Assembly: GCF_000711955.1 (NCBI RefSeq)
Contig: NZ_JONR01000018.1
Coordinates: 1 to 64,000, forward strand
Source of the DNA: Nevskia soli DSM 19509
GTDB lineage: Bacteria; Pseudomonadota; Gammaproteobacteria; Nevskiales; Nevskiaceae
Direction: 5' to 3'
Length of the DNA stretch: 64,000 nucleotides
Shown here: positions 17,451 to 25,843 of the stretch, one piece after another
How positions within the stretch are numbered: the first letter of the stretch is position 1
Layout of the letters: each line of letters opens with the position of its first letter
Translations under genes and position numbers: made by a program
The notes under the pieces: generated by a model
The model's database searches: none
What the model was told of the DNA's origin: nothing
What the model saw: the letters and a program-made list of their open reading frames with translations, nothing else

Positions 17451-18151
17451 AACTGCTTGCGATCGATACGGCCACCGAGGCTTGTTCGGTGGCCTTGTGG
17501 CTGGACGGCGCCATCCATGAGCGTTTCGAGCTGACGGGGCGCGAGCATTCGCGGCTGCTGCCAGCGATGCTGCATGGGTTGATGGCGGATTGCGGGATTG
17601 CCTTGTCGGAAATCGACGGCATTGCCAGCGGCGTCGGGCCGGGCAGCTTCGCCGGGGTGCGCATCGGCGTGGGCTTCGTCAAGGGGCTGGCGCTGGGCCT
17701 GGACCGGCCGGTGGTGCCGGTATCCTCGCTGGCGATGCTGGCGCAAGGGGCGGTGCGGCTGCATGGCGCCGATCAGGTGCTGGCGGCGATCGATGCGCGG
17801 ATGAACGAGGTCTATTTCTGCCGCTATGCGGCGGTGGATGGTCTGGCGGTGGCGCAGGGGGAGGCGGTGGTGTCGCCGCCGGATGCCCTGGAACTGCCGG
17901 CCGAAGGTATGGTTGCCGCGGTCGGCAGCGGCTGGAAGACACACCTGGAGGCCCTGCGCGGGCGCACAGGCGCCGCGCTCAGCCCGCTGGATGGGGAAGC
18001 GCTGCCGCGGGCGCGGGATGCGTTGCCGTTGGCGCGGCAGGCGTTTGCGGCCGGGCAGGGCATCGGGGCGGGGGAACTGCTGCCGGTGTACCTGCGCAAC
18101 CGGGTGGCGTTGACCAAGGTGGAGCAGGAGGCGGCGCGGAAGCAGCCGTAG
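17447..18151 (+). CDS. tsaB: tRNA threonylcarbamoyladenosine biosynthesis protein TsaB
   Basis: This 234-residue ASKHA-fold protein partners TsaD and TsaE in making t6A37 on ANN-decoding tRNAs. The N-terminus MKLLAIDTATEACSVAL and the segment GVGPGSFAGVRIGVGFVKGLA are family hallmarks, as is AIDARMNEVYF. Length is typical. It is the last gene of the coupled lepB-DUF5063-helicase-tsaB run and is followed by a repeat-filled gap. TsaB next to a YoaA-like helicase is the arrangement also seen in enterobacteria. Confidence 0.95.
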   Translation: MKLLAIDTATEACSVALWLDGAIHERFELTGREHSRLLPAMLHGLMADCGIALSEIDGIASGVGPGSFAGVRIGVGFVKGLALGLDRPVVPVSSLAMLAQGAVRLHGADQVLAAIDARMNEVYFCRYAAVDGLAVAQGEAVVSPPDALELPAEGMVAAVGSGWKTHLEALRGRTGAALSPLDGEALPRARDALPLARQAFAAGQGIGAGELLPVYLRNRVALTKVEQEAARKQP

Positions 18152-18202
18152 GGTTGCGCCGGCGGTGATCTGCCGTTTGCCGGTGCGCGGGTGGCCGCGA
18201 CA

Positions 18203-18259
18203 GGCGGGTCGCGGACCCGCCCTACTATTGTCGGATCCGCTTCGCTTGATCCGACCTAC
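18203..18259 (-). repeat. two adjacent REP-like palindromes with CTAC tails
   Basis: Unit one is GGCGGGTC-GCG-GACCCGCC at 18203-18221 followed by CTAC. Unit two pairs GTCGGAT (18230-18236) with ATCCGAC (18249-18255) around CCGCTTCGCTTG, then CTAC. The shared tail and similar centre tie them to 14320-14350. Confidence 0.7.
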
Positions 18260-18347
18260 ATGGCTTTTTTTACCATGCATGCCATGTGTGCCAAGGGTTT
18301 TTGTTGGCACGCATGCGGCGAGCGTGTTGATTCCGGGTGGAAAAAGC

Positions 18348-18368
18348 GGCGGCCATGGGCCGCCCTAC
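18348..18368 (-). repeat. REP-like palindrome with CTAC tail
   Basis: GGCGGCC (18348-18354) and GGCCGCC (18358-18364) form a stem around ATG, followed by CTAC at 18365-18368. It is shorter than the other units but has the same tail and orientation. Confidence 0.55.
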
Positions 18369-18402
18369 GGGTGCTGGTTCCGGATGACGGGGCGTGGAAT
18401 CC

Positions 18403-18432
18403 GGCCAGATCCTTCGCTGCGCTTGGATGACA
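18403..18432 (+). repeat. dispersed GGCCAGATCCTTCGCT repeat
   Basis: The copy reads GGCCAGATCCTTCGCTGCGC then TTGGATGACA, matching the copy at 623-655 with a few changes. It lies upstream of the acyl-CoA dehydrogenase. Confidence 0.65.
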
Positions 18433-18613
18433 TGGGGCGTGTTGATGCGCTTCTTTCTACCCCGTTTTCCACCCTCTTTTTTGGCGCCGAAGCTCTGGTA
18501 ATCCGCCGAAACATACGCTACCGTATTGTACAAGGTAATCCGGATACCCTCAAAGTTCCGCCCCACGGGCGTGGCCCGGGTTGCTTCCCTCATCAATCGC
18601 ATTGGAGAGTTTC

Positions 18614-20398
18614 ATGGGTCAGTACACGCCGCCGCTGCGCGACATGCAGTTTGTCCTGCACGAATTGCTCAACGTGGAAGAGGAATTCAAGGCCATGCCG
18701 GCGCATGCCGAGATCGATGCCGCCACGGTGGACCAGGTGCTGGAGGAAGCCGGCAAGTTCTGCGCCGGGGTGATCTTTCCGCTCAACCAGAGCGGCGACG
18801 AAGAGGGTTGCACCTACAAGGGCGACGGCGTGGTCACCGCGCCGAAGGGCTTCAAGGAAGCCTACAAGCAGTACGTCGAGGCGGGCTGGCCGGCGCTGTC
18901 GGCGGACCCGAACTACGGCGGCCAGGGCCTGCCGGAACTGGTCAACAACGTCTTCATGGAGATGATCAACTCCGCCAACCAGGCCTGGGGCATGTATCCC
19001 GGCCTGTCGCATGGCGCCTACGCGGCGCTGCGCGCCCACGGCACGCCGGAATTGCAGAAGCTGTACCTGCCCAAGCTGGTGTCGGGCGAATGGACCGGCA
19101 CCATGTGCCTGACCGAGGCGCATTGCGGCACCGACCTGGGCCTGCTGCGCACCAAGGCCGAGCCGCAGGCGGACGGCTCGTATCACATCACCGGCAGCAA
19201 GATCTTCATCTCGGCCGGCGAGCACGATATGTCGGACAACATCGTGCACCTGGTGCTGGCGCGCCTGCCGGACGCGCCGGCCGGCACCAAGGGCATCTCG
19301 CTGTTCATCGTGCCGAAGTTCCTGCCCACGGCCGAGGGCAAGCCGGGCGCGCGCAACACCGTCAAGTGCGGCTCGATCGAGCACAAGATGGGCATTCACG
19401 GCAACGCCACCTGCGTCATCAACCTGGACAGCGCCAAGGGCTGGCTGGTGGGTGAGCCGAACCGCGGCCTGCCGGCGATGTTCGTGATGATGAACGGAGC
19501 GCGCCTGGGCGTGGGCCTGCAGGGCCTGGGCCTGACCGAGATCGCATACCAGAATTCGCTGGCCTACGCGAAGGATCGCTTGCAGATGCGTTCGCTGTCC
19601 GGCCCCAAGGCCAAGGACAAGCCGGCCGATCCGATCATCGTGCATCCCGACGTGCGTCGCCTGCTGCTGACGCAGAAGGCCTATGTCGAGGGCGGCCGCG
19701 CGTTCTCCTACTGGACCGGCCTGCAGATCGACCGCGAGCTGTCGCACCCGGACGAGAAGGTGCGCAAGGATGCCGAGGACCTGGTGGCGCTGCTGACGCC
19801 GATCATCAAGGCCTTCCTCACCGACAATGGTTTCGAGTGCACCAACCTCGGCTTGCAGGTGCTGGGCGGCCACGGCTACGTCAAGGAATGGGGCATGGAG
19901 CAGTATGTTCGCGATGCCCGCATCAACATGATTTATGAAGGCACCAACGGCATCCAGGCGCTGGATCTGCTGGGCCGCAAGGTACTCAGCGATATGGGTG
20001 CCAAGCTGATGAAGTTCGGCAAGCTGGTGTCGCAGTTCGCCAAGTCCCAGGCGGACAAGCCGGAGATGGCCGAGTTCATCGGCCCCCTGGCCGCCCTGGG
20101 CGACCAGGTGACCAAGCTCACCGCCGAGATCGGCCAGAAGGCGATGAAGAATCCGGAAGAAGTCGGCGCCGCCTCCACGCCTTATCTGCGCGTGGTCGGT
20201 CATCTCGTGTTCGCCTACTTCTGGGCGCGCATGGCGCGCATCGCCCTGGACAAGCAGGCCGAAGGCGACTTCTACAAGGCCAAGCTGACGACGGCGCGCT
20301 TCTACTACGCCAAGCTGCTGCCGGAGACGGAGTTCCACCTGCGCGCGGCGCGTGCCGGTGCCGCGCCGCTGATGGAGATGGACGTTTCGATGTTCTGA
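18614..20398 (+). CDS. acyl-CoA dehydrogenase with C-terminal extension
   Basis: This 594-residue flavoprotein belongs to the long acyl-CoA dehydrogenase group that includes DmdC-like enzymes. It should oxidise an acyl-CoA to the 2-enoyl-CoA, passing electrons to ETF. The start MGQYTPPLRDMQFVLHEL is typical and is preceded by GGAG; an upstream in-frame ATG (18581) gives an atypical extension. FAD-site features are MCLTEAHCGTDLG and the C-terminal GGHGYVKEWGMEQYVRDARI. The catalytic Glu is in MIYEGTNGIQ. The extra C-terminal helical domain distinguishes it from 380-residue family members. The true substrate cannot be read. It is monocistronic and ends in a terminator. Confidence 0.93.
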   Translation: MGQYTPPLRDMQFVLHELLNVEEEFKAMPAHAEIDAATVDQVLEEAGKFCAGVIFPLNQSGDEEGCTYKGDGVVTAPKGFKEAYKQYVEAGWPALSADPNYGGQGLPELVNNVFMEMINSANQAWGMYPGLSHGAYAALRAHGTPELQKLYLPKLVSGEWTGTMCLTEAHCGTDLGLLRTKAEPQADGSYHITGSKIFISAGEHDMSDNIVHLVLARLPDAPAGTKGISLFIVPKFLPTAEGKPGARNTVKCGSIEHKMGIHGNATCVINLDSAKGWLVGEPNRGLPAMFVMMNGARLGVGLQGLGLTEIAYQNSLAYAKDRLQMRSLSGPKAKDKPADPIIVHPDVRRLLLTQKAYVEGGRAFSYWTGLQIDRELSHPDEKVRKDAEDLVALLTPIIKAFLTDNGFECTNLGLQVLGGHGYVKEWGMEQYVRDARINMIYEGTNGIQALDLLGRKVLSDMGAKLMKFGKLVSQFAKSQADKPEMAEFIGPLAALGDQVTKLTAEIGQKAMKNPEEVGAASTPYLRVVGHLVFAYFWARMARIALDKQAEGDFYKAKLTTARFYYAKLLPETEFHLRAARAGAAPLMEMDVSMF

Positions 20399-20415
20399 TG
20401 CGGTTGCGGTAAAGC

Positions 20416-20455
20416 AAAAAGCGGGTTGAGCCGGTGAGGTTCAACCCGCTTTTTT
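20416..20455 (+). terminator. Rho-independent terminator after the acyl-CoA dehydrogenase
   Basis: A perfect stem AGCGGGTTGA (20420-20429) with TCAACCCGCT (20441-20450) is followed by five further T, and preceded by five A on the other side. It begins about 18 bases after the stop. Confidence 0.92.
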
Positions 20456-20509
20456 GCGTGCGGACGGGAGCCACCAACCCGATTGGTGCTGTTGACGGCC
20501 CCACGGCCC

Positions 20510-20551
20510 TATAATTGGCAAATTGCAAGGTTCTACGCTGGCAATTTGCCA
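20510..20551 (+). promoter_or_regulatory. -10 box and operator-like palindrome of the DUF433/DUF5615 pair
   Basis: A consensus TATAAT lies at 20510-20515. It abuts an 11-bp perfect inverted repeat, TGGCAAATTGC (20516-20526) and GCAATTTGCCA (20541-20551), spaced by 14 bases. Position over the transcription start fits autorepression, common for toxin-antitoxin operons. A well-spaced -35 is not evident (TTGACG at 20492-20497 is only 12 bases away). Confidence 0.6.
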
Positions 20552-20601
20552 GTGGTGCCTGGAAATCGGGCAAACTGGGCAATCCGGTTCGGAGAGCAGT
20601 A

Positions 20602-20823
20602 ATGACACACGACCGTATAGCAGCCGATCCAGCCGTCCTGGCGGGAAAGCCGGTCATCCGCGGCACGCGGATTGGCGTGGACCTGATCCTGCGCAAACTC
20701 GGCGCCGGCGTCAGCGTTGCCGAGATCCTGGCAGATCATCCTCATCTTTCAGAGGCGGACATTCACGCAGCCCAGGCTTTCGCGGCGGACTACATTGCCA
20801 ATGAGGAAGTGACGTTCGGTTGA
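20602..20823 (+). CDS. DUF433 (VapB-like) antitoxin
   Basis: This 73-residue protein has the DUF433 pattern: RIAADPAVLAGKPVIRGTRI, then VDLILRKLGAG and LADHPHLSEADIHAA. These are small helical DNA-binding antitoxins. The ATG is preceded by GGAGAG at a good distance. It overlaps the partner as TGATG. The operator-like palindrome upstream fits autoregulation. DUF433 paired with DUF5615 is a known toxin-antitoxin type (VapB45/VapC45-like). Confidence 0.9.
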   Translation: MTHDRIAADPAVLAGKPVIRGTRIGVDLILRKLGAGVSVAEILADHPHLSEADIHAAQAFAADYIANEEVTFG

Positions 20824-21194
20824 TGCCTGCCATGCGTCTGCTGGCGGATGAATGTTGCGATGCCGGCCTGGTCGGCGCCTTGCGGTCAGCGGGGCACGAT
20901 GTGCAATCCATTGCCGAGAATTCTCCCGGGGTATCGGACGAGGTTGTGCTGTCCCAGGCGCAACGAGATCAACGCGTTCTGCTGACCGAAGACAAGGATT
21001 TCGGTGAGCTGGCCTTTTTCCGCGCCCGGCGCGCGTTCGGCATCGTGCTGGTACGGATTGCCCCAGGGGACCGGGCAATAAAAGTACAACGGCTGCTACA
21101 TGCATTGGAGCAATACGGTGATCGCCTTGCCGGCGGCTACCTGGTGGTACAAAAAGACAAGACACGCTTCAGACCACTACTCCGCCTTACCTGA
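20823..21194 (+). CDS. DUF5615 PIN-like toxin
   Basis: This 123-residue protein is the partner of the DUF433 antitoxin. It carries PIN-like acidic residues: LLADE at the start (Asp/Glu), LLTEDKDFGELAF mid-protein, and IVLVRI. These match the Mut7-C/DUF5615 nuclease fold, predicted to cleave RNA. The ATG at 20823 overlaps the antitoxin stop. An internal ATG at 20832 (MRLLADE) is an equally plausible start. No membrane segment is seen. Confidence 0.88.
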   Translation: MPAMRLLADECCDAGLVGALRSAGHDVQSIAENSPGVSDEVVLSQAQRDQRVLLTEDKDFGELAFFRARRAFGIVLVRIAPGDRAIKVQRLLHALEQYGDRLAGGYLVVQKDKTRFRPLLRLT

Positions 21195-21282
21195 TTCGGC
21201 TCCTGCTGGATAACGGGTCTATAGTGGGGCATGCGCCGACATCGAACGGACGCGCTGCATCCATAAAAACGGAGGAAGACGC

Positions 21283-21555
21283 ATGTTCCATATCATGGCC
21301 CGCATCAAGGTGACCGACTTCGACGCCTGGAAGCAGGCTTACGACCGCGGCCGCAGTGTGCGCGACAGCATGGGTATCCGCGAATTCAACCTGTGGCGCA
21401 ATGTCGACGATCCGCTCGACGTGGTGCTGTTGCTGCATGCCACGCATGTGGCCAAGGCCAGGGCGTATTTCGAGTCGGAGGAACTGGCGCAGCGGATGGC
21501 GGCGGCTGGAGTCGAAGAGCCGCCGGAGGTGGTTTACCTGAGCGACAGCAACTAG
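21283..21555 (+). CDS. small dimeric alpha-beta barrel (ABM-like) protein
   Basis: This 90-residue protein begins MFHIMARIKVTDFDAWKQAY after a strong GGAGGAAG ribosome site. The pattern of a beta strand, DFDAWK helix, then LWRNVDDPLDVVLLLHATHVAKARAYF resembles antibiotic-biosynthesis monooxygenase or DUF1330-like folds. Function is unknown. The stop TAG lies inside the CTAGGGAACC repeat end, so its 3' end may have been set by that element. Confidence 0.7.
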   Translation: MFHIMARIKVTDFDAWKQAYDRGRSVRDSMGIREFNLWRNVDDPLDVVLLLHATHVAKARAYFESEELAQRMAAAGVEEPPEVVYLSDSN

Positions 21556-21570
21556 GGAACCTCTGATGAA
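21552..21570 (+). repeat. CTAGGGA-type element end, solo copy
   Basis: CTAGGGAACCTCTGATGAA differs by one base from the outer arm of the 10999-11269 element. The second arm was not found nearby. The TAG of the preceding gene lies within it. Confidence 0.6.
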
Positions 21571-21599
21571 GCGGGCGGCGGCCGATGGCCGCCTGGCTG

Positions 21600-21728
21600 C
21601 TACTGCTTGGTCAGCGCGCGGTTGGCGAGCTGGGAGCGTTGCAGGGCGGCGAATTCGAGGACGCCGAGCATGACGACGCCGAGGGTGAGGGCGGGGTAGG
21701 CCTTGAAGCTGCGAACGAATCCACGCAT
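21600..21728 (-). CDS. 42-residue single-helix membrane protein
   Basis: On the minus strand an ATG at 21728 is preceded by AGGAG at a six-base spacing. It opens MRGFVRSFKAYPALTLGVVM and continues LGVLEFAALQ, ending ALTKQ. The centre is a likely membrane helix with a basic N-terminal flank. Unknown function. The strong ribosome site and codon phase support a real gene, but no homolog was recognised. Confidence 0.6.
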   Translation of the reverse strand: MRGFVRSFKAYPALTLGVVMLGVLEFAALQRSQLANRALTKQ

Positions 21729-21942
21729 GATTTTTCTCCTGGCGTATCCATCACGTCTGGCTGGTCACGCTGGCTGGCGTGCCGCGTCGAAGCGCTGATT
21801 GAGGAAGGTATCAAGCGTGTGTTACGCGAATATTGCAGCTTGATGAAACCGCTGCCGGTCGCGGCTTTATTGCGGGATTGCGTCAAGAACATGACATGTT
21901 GGCCGGCTACATTGGTGGAATGTCCGCTTTCGCACCCACCGC

Positions 21943-22974
21943 ATGAAAGTAGCCGAGCCGCCCGAATTGACCGAGCTGCAGGGACTGATCGAGGATGGCC
22001 GTTCCTGGTTCGACATCCGCGAGTTGTGCGAGGTTCAGTGCGGCCAGCGGCGCTTTCCGGTGCATTCCTTCACCCTGGGCAATCCTTCGCTGGATGTGCC
22101 GGCGGTGGGTTTCTTCGGCGGGGTGCACGGGCTGGAGCGGATCGGCGCGGAGGTGGTACTGGCTTATATGCGCAGCCTGCTGATGCGGCTGCCCTGGGAC
22201 ACGGTGCTGCGCGAGCAGCTCAAGGGCGTGCGGCTGGTGTTCATGCCGATGGTCAATCCGGGTGGCCTGTGGCTGGGCACGCGGGCCAATCCCAACGGCG
22301 TGGACCTGATGCGCAACTCGCCGGTGGAAGCGGTGGAGCCGGTGCCGTTCATGCTCGGCGGCCACCGCATCGGGCCGGGGCTGCCCTGGTACCGCGGTCC
22401 GCGCGGCGAGCCGATGCAGCCGGAGGGCGCGGCCCTGTGCGCCCTGGTGGAGAAGGAACTGCTGAGCCGGCGCTTCAGCCTGGCGCTGGACTGCCATTCC
22501 GGTTTCGGCGCACAGGACCGCATCTGGTTCCCCTATGCCTACACGGTGCAGCCGATCCGCCACCTGCCGGAGATGCATGCGCTGCGCATCATCTTCGACC
22601 AGAGCCATGCGCATCACCGCTATGTGTTCGAGCCGCAGAGCCGGCAATACCTGACGCACGGCGACCTGTGGGATTACCTCTACATGCGCGCCACCGAGGA
22701 TCATGAGCGGATCTTCATGCCGCTGACGCTGGAGATGGGCTCCTGGCTGTGGATCAAGAAGAACCCACGCCAGATCTTCTCGCGCTCGGGCATTTTCAAT
22801 CCGCTGATCGAGCACCGGCAGCAACGGGTGATGCGCCGGCATATCGCCCTGCTCGATTTCTTCACCCGCGCCGCCAGCAGCCACGAACATTGGCTGCCGG
22901 ACGCGGCCGGGCGCGAGCGGCACCGCGCGCAGGCCCTGGCTTCCTGGTACAGCGAAGTCGTGAAGAAGAAGTGA
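21943..22974 (+). CDS. M14-family zinc carboxypeptidase-like protein
   Basis: This 343-residue protein has the M14 zinc site: HxxE as GGVHGLE (H62, E65) and the later LDCHSG His (about 185). NPNGVDLMRN matches the NxxGVDLNRN substrate-binding motif. The catalytic Glu is likely in LTLEMGSW (about 264). No signal peptide is visible, so it is probably cytoplasmic, as are DUF2817-like M14 proteins. The stop overlaps the next gene's GTG (GTGA), so the two are coupled. Substrate unknown. Confidence 0.85.
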   Translation: MKVAEPPELTELQGLIEDGRSWFDIRELCEVQCGQRRFPVHSFTLGNPSLDVPAVGFFGGVHGLERIGAEVVLAYMRSLLMRLPWDTVLREQLKGVRLVFMPMVNPGGLWLGTRANPNGVDLMRNSPVEAVEPVPFMLGGHRIGPGLPWYRGPRGEPMQPEGAALCALVEKELLSRRFSLALDCHSGFGAQDRIWFPYAYTVQPIRHLPEMHALRIIFDQSHAHHRYVFEPQSRQYLTHGDLWDYLYMRATEDHERIFMPLTLEMGSWLWIKKNPRQIFSRSGIFNPLIEHRQQRVMRRHIALLDFFTRAASSHEHWLPDAAGRERHRAQALASWYSEVVKKK

Positions 22975-23768
22975 GCGACGCCGCGCCCTGGGTGCTCCTG
23001 CGCGGATTGACGCGGGACAGCCATCACTGGGGGCGCTTCCCGGAACTGTTCGCGGCGCGGCTGCCGGGCGCGCGGGTGATCGCGCTCGATCTGCCCGGCA
23101 ATGGTCCGCTCAACCGACAGCGCAGTCCGCTACGGGTGGAAGACATGGCGGAGTACTGCCGCGCCGAGTTGTCGCGCCGCGGCCTGGCGCCGCCGTACAA
23201 GGTGCTGGCCATGTCGCTCGGCGCGATGGTCACGGTGGCCTGGGCCAGCCGGCATGCGGATGAATTGCAGGCCGCGGTGCTGATCAACACCAGCCTGCGT
23301 CCGTTCAGTCCGTTCCACCATCGCATGCGCCCGGCCAATTACGGCACGGTGCTGCGCATGATGTTGGGCCATCCCGGTGCGCGCACCAGCGAAGCGGCGG
23401 TGCTGCGGCTCACCAGCCGCATGAGTGGGCCGGGGCACGAGGTGCTGGACGACTGGAGTGCCTGGCGCGAACGCCATCCGGTATCCGCCGCCAACGCCCT
23501 GCGCCAGATCCTCGCCGCCGCACGCTATCGGGCGCCGCGCGCGGCGCCCGCCGTGCCTCTGCTGATTCTCAACAGCGCCCGCGACGGGCTGGTCGATCCG
23601 CGCTGCTCGCAGCGGCTGGCGCAGGCCTGGCAGTGCCCGGTCGAGGTCCATCCCGGTGCCGGGCACGACTTGCCGCTGGATGACGGCGAGTGGGTGGCGC
23701 GGCAGGTCAGGGAATGGCTGTATACGGAGCGGCTTTCCTCCCAGGACTCCATTTTCAGGAGCCGGTGA
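22971..23768 (+). CDS. alpha/beta hydrolase
   Basis: This 265-residue protein has an alpha/beta hydrolase fold. VLLRGLTRDSHHWGRFPELF resembles the oxyanion-hole segment. The nucleophile elbow is AMSLGAM, where Ala replaces the first Gly of GxSxG. Asp in SARDGLVD and His in GAGHDLP complete the triad. It begins at GTG 22971 coupled to the M14 gene. Its 3' end overlaps the convergent depolymerase-like gene by 14 bp. Esterase or lipase activity is likely but unspecified. Confidence 0.85.
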   Translation: MSDAAPWVLLRGLTRDSHHWGRFPELFAARLPGARVIALDLPGNGPLNRQRSPLRVEDMAEYCRAELSRRGLAPPYKVLAMSLGAMVTVAWASRHADELQAAVLINTSLRPFSPFHHRMRPANYGTVLRMMLGHPGARTSEAAVLRLTSRMSGPGHEVLDDWSAWRERHPVSAANALRQILAAARYRAPRAAPAVPLLILNSARDGLVDPRCSQRLAQAWQCPVEVHPGAGHDLPLDDGEWVARQVREWLYTERLSSQDSIFRSR

Positions 23769-24771
23769 AGAACTCCCACTGGGTCCGGGTGGCGTCGATG
23801 TTCTGCGTGGTGGTGCCCAGCAGCATGGTGGAGGGGGTGACCTCGCCGTCCGGCCAGTCGTGGCCGCCGTTGACGATCTGGTAGAGGATGGCGCCGCAGC
23901 CGGGAATGCGGTGCTCGATCACGCTGGTGCCGTCGTCGACCAGCATCGGCAGGGTGGTCGCGGTTTCCGCCCCGGTACAGCCATCGATGGTTTCCCAGAT
24001 CGACAGACTGGCGGGGGCGGCCATCACGGTGCCGAAGCCGTTGTAAGGCACCTGCTTGTCGTCGGTGCCGGAGAACTGGATCATCTTCAGCGGTGTGCCG
24101 GATTCGCAGCTGGTGGTGGTGAGCTGCGAGGCCCCCACCATGCCGTAGCCGCTGATCAGGCCCGGCTTGTCGCAGGCGAACAGGTTGGCCATGAAGCCGC
24201 CTTCGGAGAACCCGGTCATGGAGATGCGCGCAGCGTCCACCGGCAGGTTGGCGGTGGCATCGGCGATGACATCGGTGAGGAAGACGATATCGCTCTGCGG
24301 ATCGCTGAACACTTGGGAGGTATAGACACCATTGTTCCAGGTGACGCCCTGATGCGCCGGGAAGGCCAGTATTTCGCCCTGGGCGGCATGGGCACCGGCC
24401 AGCACCAGGTTGGCCATGAAGCCGGGATTGCCGCCCAGGTAGTCCAGCATGATCATCAGCGGGCCGAAAGTGGTCGGCGCGGGATCGGGAACCACGTACA
24501 ACACCTGCCGTCCATCGACAGTACGGACGAAGCCCTGTGAACCCGCGGGCAGGGTGAGGGTGGCCGGCGCCGCGGCGCCGGAGAAGACGCGCCCGGACGC
24601 AGCGCCGCCGGAGCTGCCGCCGGAGCTGCTGCTGGAGCCACTGCCTGAACTGGACCCGCTGTCCGAACCGGAGCTGGAGGAGGTCGATTGACCCGGGTCG
24701 TTGGAGCCGCAGGCGCCGAGCCCCGCAAGCAGGCCGCCGGCGAGCGCCGCGAAGAGGATTTTGTCGCGCAT
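23755..24771 (-). CDS. PHB-depolymerase-like (LpqC) lipoprotein esterase
   Basis: This 338-residue lipoprotein has a lipobox (AGLGAC), a long Ser/Gly linker (about 28-55), and an alpha/beta hydrolase domain. The nucleophile is in MTGFSEGG (GxSxG), Asp is probably in FSGTDDKQVPY, and His in NGGHDWP. It matches LpqC/poly(3-hydroxybutyrate) depolymerase and feruloyl-esterase-type secreted enzymes. The start at 24771 is chosen for the lipoprotein signal; the open frame extends to 24939 without one. It is convergent with the alpha/beta hydrolase gene. Polyester or carbohydrate-ester hydrolysis is plausible. Confidence 0.8.
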   Translation of the reverse strand: MRDKILFAALAGGLLAGLGACGSNDPGQSTSSSSGSDSGSSSGSGSSSSSGGSSGGAASGRVFSGAAAPATLTLPAGSQGFVRTVDGRQVLYVVPDPAPTTFGPLMIMLDYLGGNPGFMANLVLAGAHAAQGEILAFPAHQGVTWNNGVYTSQVFSDPQSDIVFLTDVIADATANLPVDAARISMTGFSEGGFMANLFACDKPGLISGYGMVGASQLTTTSCESGTPLKMIQFSGTDDKQVPYNGFGTVMAAPASLSIWETIDGCTGAETATTLPMLVDDGTSVIEHRIPGCGAILYQIVNGGHDWPDGEVTPSTMLLGTTTQNIDATRTQWEFFTGS

Positions 24772-25042
24772 TCCCGATATTCCGAACAAGGTGCAAGCCA
24801 GCGCAGTCCCGGTGGCCGGCGACGTCCCTGGTCGCCGGCCCCGCTGCTGTTGTATTCGATGACTCCGGTCCACGGCCCGCGCCCTGGCCGTTCCCGTGCC
24901 CCGACGGCAGGCCGACTGGACAGTGGATTCAGGAATCACGGATAACGATACCCGCTTTGGGCTTTCACCGGGCTCAGGGCCGCCAATCGGTTGAAATCGC
25001 AGGGTTGGATGGCTTGCGCGAAATCGGCAACCCGCTGCTGCT

Positions 25043-25729
25043 TCAAAGCAGTTTCCGCATCAACAATACGCCGACCGCGATGTTCCATAAGGACTGCACC
25101 ATCACCACCAGGGTCATGCCGTGAACGTCCAGATGCAGCGCACCGAAGATCAATGCCAGAGCGGGTAGCAGGCCGACGGCGCAGCCGCAAATGCCGGCCA
25201 GGCGCGCAGGCTTGGAGCCGCGCAGCAGGTCGAACGACCAGAACAGGATGCCCGCCGACATCAATACGGTGGCGAGGCCGGCGAAGCTCTGGTTGAGGAC
25301 GCGGCAGAGGATCAGCAGTTGCGCGTTGATCTGGAGGTCCGCGACGGTGGCATGCGATGTCAGCGAGGCCAGTTGGCCGACGACGAAGCCGCTCATGGTC
25401 GCGGCGACGATCATGGAGAAGATTCCCGCCGTATAGGCCACGAGTCCGGCACGGATCAGTGGACGGGCCAGACCGCGTCGCCGCGAGAATTCGGTGTAGG
25501 CGTAGAGGATGGCCAGCATCAGCCCGATGAGCCCGCCATGCACCCAGGCCGAGAGAAGGGAGAGGCGGGTGATCTGGACGACGGCCTGGGCGATGTCCGG
25601 GGTGGTGACGGCGGGATGGTGCGCCATGCCGGCGATTTCCAGCAGGGTTGCGGCAATGATGACCAGGCCGGCATTGCGGGCTGCCGCATCGCTTGACGGC
25701 GGGATGTCGCGGGAAGCGCGCTCGGGCAT
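25043..25729 (-). CDS. six-helix integral membrane protein
   Basis: This 228-residue protein is strongly hydrophobic with about six helices (for example AGLVIIAATLLEIAGMA, GLIGLMLAILYAY, LAGICGCAVGLLPALALIFG). No catalytic motif is apparent. GGAG precedes the ATG. It is divergent from the TetR gene, 114 bp away, which probably controls it. Family not recognised. Confidence 0.7.
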   Translation of the reverse strand: MPERASRDIPPSSDAAARNAGLVIIAATLLEIAGMAHHPAVTTPDIAQAVVQITRLSLLSAWVHGGLIGLMLAILYAYTEFSRRRGLARPLIRAGLVAYTAGIFSMIVAATMSGFVVGQLASLTSHATVADLQINAQLLILCRVLNQSFAGLATVLMSAGILFWSFDLLRGSKPARLAGICGCAVGLLPALALIFGALHLDVHGMTLVVMVQSLWNIAVGVLLMRKLL

Positions 25730-25843
25730 GTTCGTCTCCGTGTTGAGGGTGGGGCTACGATAGCGAGGCGGGCGGCGGAGTTGCGGGACAGTTCGCCTCC
25801 CATGTCCGCCAACGCGGCTGCGCCGCTTGATACGCTGCGAACC

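Larger units (their letters stand above)
18152..18613. other. 462-bp gap with REP-like and dispersed repeats
   Basis: No gene is supported here. The stretch holds two REP-like palindromes (18203-18259), a third (18348-18368), and one dispersed GATCCTTCGCT repeat (18403-18432). The segment from about 18433 to 18600 is AT-richer and should hold the promoter of the acyl-CoA dehydrogenase. I could not fix a convincing -35/-10 pair there. Confidence 0.7.

Noticed and set aside
20492..20515. TTGACG plus TATAAT as a complete sigma-70 promoter
   Set aside because: Spacing is 12 bases, too short; only the -10 is kept.
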